The notes under the pieces: model-generated
What the model saw: only the letters and a program-made list of their open reading frames with translations
Told to the model about the DNA's origin: nothing
The model's database searches: none
Shown here: positions 5,836 to 12,021 of the stretch, piece by piece
Layout of the letters: each line of letters opens with the position of its first letter
Position numbering within the stretch: the stretch's first letter is position 1
From: Candidatus Binatota bacterium
Lineage (GTDB): Bacteria; Desulfobacterota; Binatia; Bin18
DNA: 13,177 bases
Assembly: GCA_011523315.1 (NCBI GenBank)
Contig: WTHE01000405.1
Location: 1-13,177, forward strand
Direction: 5' to 3'
Position numbers and translations under genes: made by a program

Positions 5836-6732
5836 TCACCACTCGGTGCGGGCGGGCGGCAGCGCCCCGTCAGGACGTGGCGCCTGGACAATGTCCTCAT
5901 TGCTGACAATGTCTTTCTGCAAATACTCTTCAAGCAGCCGAACCGCGCGGCGCAGCAGCTCGGCCTTGCCGTCAAACACCTCTTCGCGCACCCACTCGCC
6001 CTGAATCCAGCAGTCGAACGAGGCTTCGTCAATAAAATTGAACTCCAGCACCCGCTCGTACATCGGCGTTCCGGTAACAATCGCCCGCAGCGACAGGCCG
6101 GAATCGACCAGCACGGCGTACACGTCGGCAGGAATCGGCAACGCGCGTTTGACCTGTTCGACCTCTCGGGCCGGGCAGCGCTCTTCGACCAGCGGGCAGT
6201 AGGCCCACTCGCCCGGCTTGGGGTCGGCCCTTTGAATCAGTTTGATATTGGGATCGCTGAGCCACTCGCGGGCTTCCTCTTGATCATAGTTCTCAAAGCT
6301 GCGGAAAAAGACCGCGCCCGCAGGCTCGCGCTGCTCCTCGGACTGCGCCTCCGCCCTGCCCGATCTCAGCCCGAAACGCGCGGCCGGCCGGTCCTCGGGC
6401 TCCCGCCACTCCTCAAGCTTCGGCTCGCTCCGGGCCGGACGTACACCCGCCTTGGCCGGTGGTCTGGGGCGGGCTGCTGGAGGACGCCGTTCGGCCGGAG
6501 CAGCGGCCTGCGGTCTGGCCGCCTGTTTGCTCGGTCCGCGCGGCGCTTTTGCCCGACCCCGGTCGGCCCGCGGCGACGGGCTGTCCGCCTTGGCGGCCCG
6601 CCCCTCCTGAGCGCGCGGCGTCGCGGTCTGAGAACGGTTGCGGCCCCGGCTTCTGGACCGGCTGCGGGTACGTTTTTTCCGGCGCTCGTCTCCGTCTGAG
6701 GGCTCGGCCGCCTTTTTCTCGTCGTCCGCCAT
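5836..6732 (-). CDS. Hypothetical protein with Arg/Ser- and Pro/Ala-rich N-terminal half
   Basis: A 298-aa protein I do not recognise. Residues 1-125 are low complexity and very basic: an RS-like stretch (RTRSRSRSRGRNRS, about 21-34) and long runs of Pro, Ala and Arg, probably disordered and able to bind nucleic acid or acidic partners. Residues about 128-285 look like a folded domain, with FFRSFENYDQEEAREWLSDP, a CPLVEERCP segment with two cysteines, VYAVLVDSGLSLRAIVTG, MYERVLEFNFIDEASFDCW and a C-terminal helical FDGKAELLRRAVRLLEEYLQ. No membrane segment or catalytic motif is evident. ATG 6730-6732 lies 9 bp after the PagL-like stop with a modest AGAGA ribosome site. Downstream, 29 bp away, is the alpha/beta hydrolase. 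The C-terminal domain would be the part to search. Confidence 0.8.
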   Translation of the reverse strand: MADDEKKAAEPSDGDERRKKRTRSRSRSRGRNRSQTATPRAQEGRAAKADSPSPRADRGRAKAPRGPSKQAARPQAAAPAERRPPAARPRPPAKAGVRPARSEPKLEEWREPEDRPAARFGLRSGRAEAQSEEQREPAGAVFFRSFENYDQEEAREWLSDPNIKLIQRADPKPGEWAYCPLVEERCPAREVEQVKRALPIPADVYAVLVDSGLSLRAIVTGTPMYERVLEFNFIDEASFDCWIQGEWVREEVFDGKAELLRRAVRLLEEYLQKDIVSNEDIVQAPRPDGALPPARTEW

Positions 6733-6741
6733 GACTGATCT

Positions 6742-7383
6742 CTAAGGCAGGAAAAACGACACGCCGGCCAACAGGGAGTGCGAGTTCAGGCCGTCATTTT
6801 CGTCGTACAGGCTGGCGTTTGAGGTATGACGGAACCGATAGCCCAGGCTGAGGGAGACGTTATCGTGCAGAAAATACGACAGGCCGGCGCCGGCCATCTC
6901 GGTGAAAGTGAAACCGTCGCCCAGGTCATAACCCTGGTAGTCGTGGTACAAGATACCGAGGCCGCCCTCGATATACGGAGACAGACGAGAACCCAGGTCA
7001 AAATGATAGCTCAGGACCGGCAGCATGAGGCCGGCCTCAATCGAGGCGTCGCGCTTTCTGCCGAGCTTGACCGGCTCGCCCCCCGCGTCCCTGACAATGC
7101 TGCTCCCCTCTCGCTGGTTGGAGTGGCGTGTCACCGCAGACAGGAAAGGCTCGGTCGCAATCTCAAACGCCCCTGCGGGCAAGATCCCTGGCTTGCCCTT
7201 AAACAGGATGTAGCCGATATGGAAGTGGATCGGCACGCTGTCGATATTCCGTTCACTGATGGAGTAGCCCGAGCGCAGGCCGACATTCCACGAGCCAGCG
7301 GCAGGCCCCTGGGCCTGGACGACGCTCACGCCCAACACGAACATTCCGACCAGACAGCCGACTACGCGTATCGCCTTGTTCAT
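6742..7383 (-). CDS. Outer membrane acyloxyacyl hydrolase, PagL-like lipid A 3-O-deacylase family
   Basis: A 213-aa secreted beta-barrel. Residues 1-24 form a signal peptide (hydrophobic core GCLVGMFVLGVSVV, cleavage likely after VQA). The mature part has alternating aromatic/polar strands such as FDLGSRLSPYIEGGLGILYHD cut by turns. The family signature near the C-terminus is GYRFRHTSNAS: His186 and Ser188 match the catalytic pair of PagL, which removes the 3-O acyl chain of lipid A in the outer leaflet. The Glu I recall as the third catalytic residue, 14 positions after the His, is Asn200 here, while a Glu sits at +9 (Glu195), so activity is uncertain. ATG 7381-7383 has GGGGAGGG 4 bp upstream. 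A 168-bp spacer upstream carries the structured leader copy at 7399-7444. The presence of this gene implies a Gram-negative envelope. Confidence 0.83.
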   Translation of the reverse strand: MNKAIRVVGCLVGMFVLGVSVVQAQGPAAGSWNVGLRSGYSISERNIDSVPIHFHIGYILFKGKPGILPAGAFEIATEPFLSAVTRHSNQREGSSIVRDAGGEPVKLGRKRDASIEAGLMLPVLSYHFDLGSRLSPYIEGGLGILYHDYQGYDLGDGFTFTEMAGAGLSYFLHDNVSLSLGYRFRHTSNASLYDENDGLNSHSLLAGVSFFLP

Positions 7384-7398
7384 TATCCCTCCCCTGAA

Positions 7399-7444
7399 AG
7401 TGGACGATCATCTCTTCCTGGTCTGCCGGTCATCTGCGTCCACT
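7399..7444 (-). promoter_or_regulatory. Structured leader element, copy A (upstream of PagL-like gene)
   Basis: Perfect 8-bp arms (7399-7406 and 7437-7444) enclose a 30-nt loop. The core 7400-7443 aligns without gaps to 9086-9129 upstream of the methyltransferase, with 32 of 44 positions identical. In the transcript sense (minus strand) the conserved blocks are GGACG, GATGACCG, GGAAGAGA and ATCGTCC. Two stem pairs differ in a compensatory way (A-T to G-C and T-A to C-G). The element ends 15 nt upstream of the start codon, next to the ribosome binding site. Confidence 0.6.
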
Positions 7445-7484
7445 CTTGTATCGCGTCCACGCCTCGCTCCTATCCTACCGGTCT

Positions 7485-7498
7485 GGCTTGTGCAAGCC
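7485..7498. repeat. Short palindrome in the JAMM-PagL spacer
   Basis: GGCTTG and CAAGCC flank a 2-nt centre, giving a 14-bp palindrome 100 bp upstream of the PagL-like start. No T-tract follows on either strand, so it is unlikely to be a terminator for the JAMM gene. It could be a regulator binding site. The rest of the 7445-7551 spacer shows only a GCGTCCAC direct repeat (7436-7443 and 7453-7460). Confidence 0.3.
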
Positions 7499-7551
7499 GT
7501 TTGACACGGAGGTGAACGGTGCTGACCTCCCCAGCAGAAAGAGACCAGCGT

Positions 7552-8016
7552 TCAGCCTGTCTCGGCGTGCAGCTCGGTCTCGACAAAGTCTTTTTGCGCT
7601 TCGTCCCACTGAAAGGCCTTGATCCGGCGCACCTGACGGTCGTAGATCGAGACCACCAGATAGACCGCCTCTGGATACGACGGTTCATCGCCAAACATGG
7701 CCTGGCGTTTGTCCTCGGCCGAGAAATACGCCTCGTGGTTCGGATGCGAGTGGTAAAAGGCGGTCAACTCGGCCGTGCCGCTGTCGGCGTCCTGAATCAC
7801 GGCCAGCAATTGTTTGGGTTGCATGAAATACGCCGTGCTGGCGTCGCGCGGATAGGTCTCCGGGTCCTTGGCGTGCATGGCGTTCTGGATATTGTCAATG
7901 CGTCGCACTTCGGCCCTGCCAGCCCGGGTCAGGATGGCCCCACAGCATTCGTCGGGAAACGCGTCTTGGGCGTGCTGACACAGGGCCTGCCATGTCGCGG
8001 CGTCGATATGCGTCAT
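7552..8016 (-). CDS. JAMM/MPN+ (Mov34/PAD-1) metalloprotease-like protein
   Basis: A 154-aa zinc-dependent JAMM-fold protein. The catalytic pattern is complete: Glu23 in FPDECCG, then His89 and His91 in FYHSHP, Ser99 and Asp102 in the H-x-H-x7-S-x2-D motif. Bacterial relatives (Mec/CysO-processing type, or QbsD-like) release ubiquitin-like sulphur-carrier proteins by cutting after their C-terminal Gly-Gly, feeding cysteine, molybdopterin or siderophore-type pathways. No sulphur-carrier gene is present in this window. ATG 8014-8016 has GGAG 9 bp upstream. The gene begins 15 bp after the methyltransferase stop, so the two are probably co-transcribed. A linked role in modifying or maturing a thio-metabolite is possible but is inference only. 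The next gene (PagL-like) is separated by 168 bp. Confidence 0.9.
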   Translation of the reverse strand: MTHIDAATWQALCQHAQDAFPDECCGAILTRAGRAEVRRIDNIQNAMHAKDPETYPRDASTAYFMQPKQLLAVIQDADSGTAELTAFYHSHPNHEAYFSAEDKRQAMFGDEPSYPEAVYLVVSIYDRQVRRIKAFQWDEAQKDFVETELHAETG

Positions 8017-8031
8017 ACGTGTGCTCCAGCC

Positions 8032-9048
8032 CTAGCCCGGCTTGCGCGCCAGCACCAGACCGGTGAAAGCCGGTGGCGGCAGCCTTTTCTTCTGGCCGTC
8101 CACAAAGCCGATGTCGTGCAACCAGCCGATGATCTCTTCGCCCGGATAGGCTTCGCCGTTGGGGAACACCAGCATCATGAACAGCGAGAAGACCGCCGGT
8201 TGGACCGGCTCTATCAGGTTGGGCTCGGGCATGATGCCGTGAATGACGATCTGGCCGCCGGCCTGCAAGGCCGCAAAGGCTTTGCCGAGCACCATCTTGC
8301 CGGTCTCGCGGCCCTCGGTCTGGAGCATATTTGACAGCAGGATCGTGTCATAGCCGTGGCCAAAGTCATCGCTGAAATAATTGCCCTCGCGCACGCTGAC
8401 CCGGGCGGTCATGCCCTCGCGCTCAATGATACGACGCGTGCGTTGCAGGATGGGCGGCAGGTCAAACACCGTGGCGGCCAGCTGCGGAAATGCCTGGCAC
8501 AGGCGGATCGAGTACACGCCTGAGCCGCCCGCGACATCGAGCAGCCGGCGGGACTGCTTCAGGTCAACCAGACTGCCAATCCGCTCGGCCAAGCCTTTGC
8601 CCAGCTCGAACAGCCCGTGGACATAGTTGTCCAGCACCTCGGGCGGCGCATGTTCAAGCTCGGCGCCGGTCAGGGGCAGGACCGGCCGGTCGCTCCGAAT
8701 GGCTTCGGACAGCTTGCCCCAGGCCTGGTAGCGGTCGCTGGCTTGCCTCAGCATATTGCCCACATAGCCCGGCTTGTCCTTGACCAGAAAGGCATCGGCC
8801 GCCGGCGCATTGCGGTAGCGCTCGGCCTCCTTGGTCACAACACCCAGGGCTGCGCTGGCGTTGAGCAGACGCTCGACCCCGCGCACGGGCAGACCGGTCT
8901 GGGCGGCCAGCTCGGCCGCCGTCAGCGGTCCCTTGACCAGCGGCGAGAACAGGTCAAGCTGGGCGGCCCCCAGCACAACCGCAGCCTGCTCAAATCCATT
9001 CACAATTTTCATCAAGCCCGGCATATCGGCCGGGAGCGGCTCAGGCAT
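8032..9048 (-). CDS. SAM-dependent methyltransferase, Methyltransf_2 (O-methyltransferase-like) family
   Basis: A 338-aa enzyme of the acetylserotonin/hydroxyneurosporene O-methyltransferase type. Residues 10-75 form the helical dimerisation/winged-helix domain (FEQAAVVLGAAQLDLFSPL, then LTAAELAAQTGLPVRGVERLL). The Rossmann domain begins LLDVAGGSG (169-177), with Asp196 in VFDLPPIL as the ribose-binding acid end of the family motif. The motif that normally reads LS.VLHDW with the catalytic His reads LLSNMLQTEG here, so the base is Gln243. Methyl transfer may therefore be to carbon, nitrogen or sulphur, or may use another mechanism. ATG 9046-9048 has AGGAGG 7 bp upstream; the frame reaches 9348, but that would overlap the divergent tRNA-binding gene and is rejected. 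It is the first gene of the leftward run and is followed by the JAMM gene. The leader holds element copy B. Confidence 0.9.
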   Translation of the reverse strand: MPEPLPADMPGLMKIVNGFEQAAVVLGAAQLDLFSPLVKGPLTAAELAAQTGLPVRGVERLLNASAALGVVTKEAERYRNAPAADAFLVKDKPGYVGNMLRQASDRYQAWGKLSEAIRSDRPVLPLTGAELEHAPPEVLDNYVHGLFELGKGLAERIGSLVDLKQSRRLLDVAGGSGVYSIRLCQAFPQLAATVFDLPPILQRTRRIIEREGMTARVSVREGNYFSDDFGHGYDTILLSNMLQTEGRETGKMVLGKAFAALQAGGQIVIHGIMPEPNLIEPVQPAVFSLFMMLVFPNGEAYPGEEIIGWLHDIGFVDGQKKRLPPPAFTGLVLARKPG

Positions 9049-9081
9049 AGCCTTCCCTCCTGTCTCTCCGATTCCGCCAGC

Positions 9082-9133
9082 CAGGGCGGACGATGCTCTC
9101 TTCCCTCTCAAGCGGTCATCATCGTCCGCCTTG
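9082..9133 (-). promoter_or_regulatory. Structured leader element, copy B (upstream of methyltransferase)
   Basis: Perfect 11-bp arms GGCGGACGATG (9085-9095) and its reverse complement (9120-9130) enclose a 24-nt loop. Three outer pairs including one G-T wobble extend the stem to 9082-9133. The core is the counterpart of 7400-7443. In transcript sense the loop carries the same GATGACCG and GGAAGAGA blocks. It starts about 33 nt upstream of the methyltransferase ATG. A TATAAC box on the minus strand (9162-9167) would place the element inside the transcript. Confidence 0.6.
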
Positions 9134-9140
9134 CCCTCCG

Positions 9141-9168
9141 TTGCGCGGGCTGACAGCGCCGTTATAGT
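9141..9168 (+). promoter_or_regulatory. Candidate promoter for the tRNA-binding gene, overlapping a divergent -10
   Basis: TTGCGC (9141-9146), a 16-bp spacer and TATAGT (9163-9168) give a plausible sigma70 promoter with a start near 9175 and a ~24-nt leader to ATG 9199. The same bases read on the minus strand contain TATAAC (9162-9167), a possible -10 for the methyltransferase, so the two directions may share or compete for this site. The minus-strand -35 is weak. Confidence 0.4.
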
Positions 9169-9198
9169 GGCACGAAATCCGCAAAGGAGTCTAGGCTG

Positions 9199-9525
9199 AT
9201 GATAAGCATTGAGGAATTTGGCAAAGTCGAACTGCGGGTGGCGACCGTCACCGCAGCCGAAGCCCACCCCAACGCCGACCGCTTGGTCGTGCTCAGCGTT
9301 GACCTGGGAGACGAACAACGCCAGCTCGTCGCCGGCATCCGCGCTCACTACACGACGGAGGAACTGGTCGGCCGGCAGATCGTGGTGGTGGCCAACCTGC
9401 AGCCGGCCAAGCTGCGGGGGGTCGAGAGTCAGGGCATGCTGCTGGCCGCCACCGACGCCAGCAGCGGCGGGGTGATCGTCTTAAGCCCGGAAAAACAGGT
9501 CGCCCCGGGCTCGAAAGTGTCCTGA
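9199..9525 (+). CDS. Stand-alone tRNA-binding (EMAP/Myf) domain protein
   Basis: A 108-aa OB-fold protein equivalent to the C-terminal tRNA-binding domain of methionyl-tRNA synthetase, also found in Trbp111 and CsaA-type proteins. The sequence EFGKVELRVATVTAAEAHPNADRLVVLSVDLG and the later VVVANLQPAKLRGVESQGMLLAA match the family throughout, including the HPNADRL loop and the LRGVESQGMLLA strand-turn. These proteins dimerise and bind the outer corner of the tRNA L-shape; some are cis-acting MetRS domains, others are free chaperone-like factors. It is full length for a stand-alone member. ATG 9199 follows AAAGGAGT with an 11-bp gap. It is divergent from the methyltransferase and lies 13 bp before the DNA methyltransferase, which may have been inserted into its downstream flank. 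Confidence 0.93.
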   Translation: MISIEEFGKVELRVATVTAAEAHPNADRLVVLSVDLGDEQRQLVAGIRAHYTTEELVGRQIVVVANLQPAKLRGVESQGMLLAATDASSGGVIVLSPEKQVAPGSKVS

Positions 9526-9538
9526 TTGAGGACTTGTC

Positions 9539-11014
9539 ATGCCGCCTCTCAGCGCGGATTCCCCTTCTGCGCGGAAATCCCTCGGCTCATTCTATACGCC
9601 GTCAGAGGTCGCAGACATGCTCGTGCGGTGGGTTGTCCGGTCTCCGTCCGACCGTTTGCTGGACCCGGCCTGCGGCGACGGTCGGTTTCTGGCAGCCCAT
9701 TTCAACGCGGCCGGAGTGGACCGGGATGCCTCGGCGGTTTCGGCAGTGGCCCAAGATATCCCCCACGCCACTGTCCACACTGCGGATTTTTTCGATTGGG
9801 CAAACGCGACAGGTGAACGTTTTGATTGCGTTGCCGGGAATCCTCCCTTCATTCGCTATCAGCGATTCAAGGGCGAGGTGCGCAAGACAGCGCTGCAACT
9901 CTGCGAGCGGTTCGGGGCAAAGCTGACGGGTCTGACTTCCTCTTGGGCACCGTTTGTTATTGTTTCCGCCTCACTGCTCACCCCCGGCGGACGGCTGGCT
10001 TTCGTCGTTCCCGCAGAGATCGGTCATGCGCCTTACGCCCAGCCGGTGATTCGATTCCTGCTCGACAATTTCTCGGGCGTCCACGTTGTGGCCATCAGGG
10101 AGAAGGTCTTTCCCGATCTGTCGGAAGACATCTGGTTCGTTTACGCGAGCGGTTTTGGAAAGTCCTCAGGCTCGCTCGGCTTCTCCTCATACAACTCTTT
10201 CCGCGACGTACCAGAACCGCTGTCATCCGGAGAGCGCATAGACAGATCGGACCTGCAGTCATGGAATTACCGGCTCAGACCGTTTCTGCTGCCACGGGCG
10301 ATCCGTGATCTGTATGTACAGCTCAGCCATCTCGAAGGTGTGTTCAGACTGGGAGACTGCGCACGCGTTGGAATAGGCTATGTGACCGGCGCCAACGATT
10401 TCTTTCACCTTCGTCCCTCTGAGGCCCGGAGGCTGGGGATACCGGACGAATTTCTTACGCCCGCATTGCGACGGTCGGCATTTTTACCGCAAAGAGCTGT
10501 GACACACCGCACGGTGGAGAACTGGTTGAAGCGCGACGAGCCGGTGCTGCTGCTCAACATTCCAGCCGGAGCAAGCCTGCCCACACAGGTCCGGCGTTAT
10601 CTGGACTCGTCGGCCGGACAGAAAGCCAGGACCGCCTACAAGTGTCGTGCGCGTTCACCGTGGTATAGCGTGCCGGATGTTCGTGTCCCTGACGCCTTCC
10701 TCAGCTACATGAGCGGCCTCGGCCCGAGCCTTGTGGCAAACGACGCTCACTGTGTCTGCACCAATTCCGTTCACGCTGTCCATCTAACGAACAGCATATC
10801 TACGACCGAGCTACTCCACCGCTGGCCGCACCTCCTGGTCGCTCTGAGCTGTGAACTTGAGGGGCATCCTCTTGGTGGAGGCATGCTGAAGCTGGAACCA
10901 AGGGAAGCGAGCCACGTTGTTCTCCCGGCTTCAAACCTGGGGATGTCAGAGAGCCGTCACGAGCTGCTTGAAGAAGGCATCGTCATACTCCGGAGGTGGC
11001 GGCACTATGCATGA
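9539..11014 (+). CDS. Gamma-class N6-adenine DNA methyltransferase of a type II restriction-modification system
   Basis: A 491-aa DNA methyltransferase. GSFYTPSEVADMLVRW (16-31) is motif X, LLDPACGDGRFLAA (40-53) is the SAM-binding motif I, and GNPPFIRY (100-107) is the catalytic motif IV (NPPF), an order and spelling typical of TaqI/Eco57I-like adenine-N6 enzymes. Residues beyond about 230 lack these motifs and should hold the target-recognition domain. ATG 9539 has GAGG 7 bp upstream and lies 13 bp after the tRNA-binding gene stop. The stop overlaps the start of the putative endonuclease by 8 bp, so the pair is translationally coupled as in many type II systems. A spot count (10141-10200) gives about 52% GC, lower than the chromosomal genes to the left, consistent with transfer. 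Recognition sequence cannot be read from the protein. It lacks a fused nuclease domain, so it is not a type IIG enzyme. Confidence 0.88.
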   Translation: MPPLSADSPSARKSLGSFYTPSEVADMLVRWVVRSPSDRLLDPACGDGRFLAAHFNAAGVDRDASAVSAVAQDIPHATVHTADFFDWANATGERFDCVAGNPPFIRYQRFKGEVRKTALQLCERFGAKLTGLTSSWAPFVIVSASLLTPGGRLAFVVPAEIGHAPYAQPVIRFLLDNFSGVHVVAIREKVFPDLSEDIWFVYASGFGKSSGSLGFSSYNSFRDVPEPLSSGERIDRSDLQSWNYRLRPFLLPRAIRDLYVQLSHLEGVFRLGDCARVGIGYVTGANDFFHLRPSEARRLGIPDEFLTPALRRSAFLPQRAVTHRTVENWLKRDEPVLLLNIPAGASLPTQVRRYLDSSAGQKARTAYKCRARSPWYSVPDVRVPDAFLSYMSGLGPSLVANDAHCVCTNSVHAVHLTNSISTTELLHRWPHLLVALSCELEGHPLGGGMLKLEPREASHVVLPASNLGMSESRHELLEEGIVILRRWRHYA

Positions 11015-11861
11015 GCGGCTCGTCAGCCTTCGTGATGCGCTCTGCAACTTCATTGACGCCAGGCAAACGCAGAGTCAGGCACATATCAGGTTACTCCATT
11101 GGCATATTGTCGAGCGACTTGTCATTGAAGGGGGCTTCGATCCTGAGGCTATCGTTCCGCGGCCCCCGCTGCGGGTAGAAACGTCAAGGCACGCAAAGCA
11201 ACGGCGCCATCGGCTCATCCACGACCCGGACGCTGCTGTTGCGGGAGAACTGACGATCCTCGGCGGATTGAAAACGAAGAATGTGGATGTCGTGGTGACA
11301 CGGCCAGGAATCGGCCCGTGTATCGCGGTGTCGGTCAAAGGTACGCTGAACGCGTTCCGCAACCTGACAAATCGGATGGAGGAAGCTGCGGGCGATTGCA
11401 CCAACATCCACATTGCGTATCCGAATCTTGTCTACGGCTTCTTCCATATCATCCGGGCTGGGCGGGAAGGCGAGGTCACCAACAAGAACGATGTAGCGGT
11501 TGAATCCGATGGCCGTGTGGTTGACAGCATCGTGCGCTATCACGACGCTATCGCATGTCTCACCGACCGTAAGGATGTGCGGAACGATGTCAGCCGTTAT
11601 GAAGCCGTCTGCCTGTCGCTCGTCAGCACGGAAGAATCGACACGGGGAAGAATTCTTGGCGCGTTCCCGCCAATCAACAGCCCGATCCGTTTTGGGCGGT
11701 TTTTCCAGACGCTCTACGATTCGTACGATCTCCGCTATGTCTATACCGCGCCGGCGCTTCGGAAGACGACGGAACGCCTGTTCTGGGCGCCCGACTCACC
11801 CGCCTTTCAGGCCGATGGCGCTTCTGAATTTGAGCCTCGGATTGCGGAAGCGGAGGACTGA
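11007..11861 (+). CDS. Putative type II restriction endonuclease partner of the adjacent methyltransferase
   Basis: A 284-aa protein I assign mainly from context and an active-site pattern. Following LGGLKTKNVDVVV (86-98, Asp94), the next strand reads CIAVSVKGT with Ser109 and Lys111. A Glu pair sits exactly 14-15 residues later (Glu125, Glu126 in TNRMEEAAGD). In standard PD-(D/E)XK nucleases the Glu is two before the Lys. Here it is Ser, and the acid appears displaced down the next helix, as I recall for Cfr10I, NgoMIV and Bse634I, which also show K-x13-E. The N-terminal ~70 residues are helical and basic. ATG 11007 overlaps the methyltransferase stop by 8 bp and has GGAGGTGG 8 bp upstream; an earlier frame start at 10917 would lie inside the methyltransferase. 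The protein could instead be a non-cognate hypothetical, but gene order strongly favours a nuclease. Confidence 0.72.
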   Translation: MHERLVSLRDALCNFIDARQTQSQAHIRLLHWHIVERLVIEGGFDPEAIVPRPPLRVETSRHAKQRRHRLIHDPDAAVAGELTILGGLKTKNVDVVVTRPGIGPCIAVSVKGTLNAFRNLTNRMEEAAGDCTNIHIAYPNLVYGFFHIIRAGREGEVTNKNDVAVESDGRVVDSIVRYHDAIACLTDRKDVRNDVSRYEAVCLSLVSTEESTRGRILGAFPPINSPIRFGRFFQTLYDSYDLRYVYTAPALRKTTERLFWAPDSPAFQADGASEFEPRIAEAED

Positions 11862-11864
11862 TAC

Positions 11865-11975
11865 ATGGCAGACACCCTGGCCATCATCCTGGGCGGCGCG
11901 GCATTTGCCCTTCTCATCTGTGCCGGCTGGATTATCTCGATCGGAAGTTTCAGAGAGCCTCCCCGCAAGCTCTAG
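11865..11975 (+). CDS. 36-aa single-TM membrane microprotein, downstream of the R-M pair
   Basis: A short frame beginning MADTLAIILGGAAFALLICA and ending SFREPPRKL. Residues 4-27 form one strongly hydrophobic helix (L, I, A, G, F, W), and the last nine are basic and proline-containing, which predicts an N-out/C-in inner-membrane peptide by the positive-inside rule. ATG 11865-11867 follows the endonuclease stop by 3 bp, and GGAGGA lies 7 bp upstream, inside the end of the endonuclease gene. Position, ribosome site and the clean hydrophobic profile support expression from the R-M operon. No family is recognised. Possible roles include a holin-like or toxin-like peptide, a membrane anchor or a chance frame. 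At this length the coding evidence is moderate. Confidence 0.5.
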   Translation: MADTLAIILGGAAFALLICAGWIISIGSFREPPRKL

Positions 11976-12021
11976 CCAGCAGTCAGACGGCTTCAGCGAG
12001 CAGGGACGGAAAGAAGAGGTT

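Noticed and set aside
5800..6699. Plus-strand 299-codon frame opposite the Arg/Pro-rich gene
   Set aside because: Both strands are open here because the region is low complexity. The minus frame fits the operon spacing (9 bp and 29 bp) and has a folded-looking C-terminus, so it is preferred.
7501..7506. TTGACA on the plus strand as a promoter
   Set aside because: There is no -10 at a suitable distance and no plus-strand gene downstream, only the antisense of the JAMM gene.
9085..9130. Leader element as a known riboswitch or a k-turn (UGAUGA-like box in copy B)
   Set aside because: The box C-like string occurs in full only in copy B, and no consensus of the riboswitch classes I know fits either copy, so no class is assigned.
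9049..9348. 100-codon N-terminal extension of the methyltransferase frame
   Set aside because: It would overlap the well-supported divergent tRNA-binding gene and the leader element, its sequence is not family-like, and the internal ATG 9048 has AGGAGG at good spacing.
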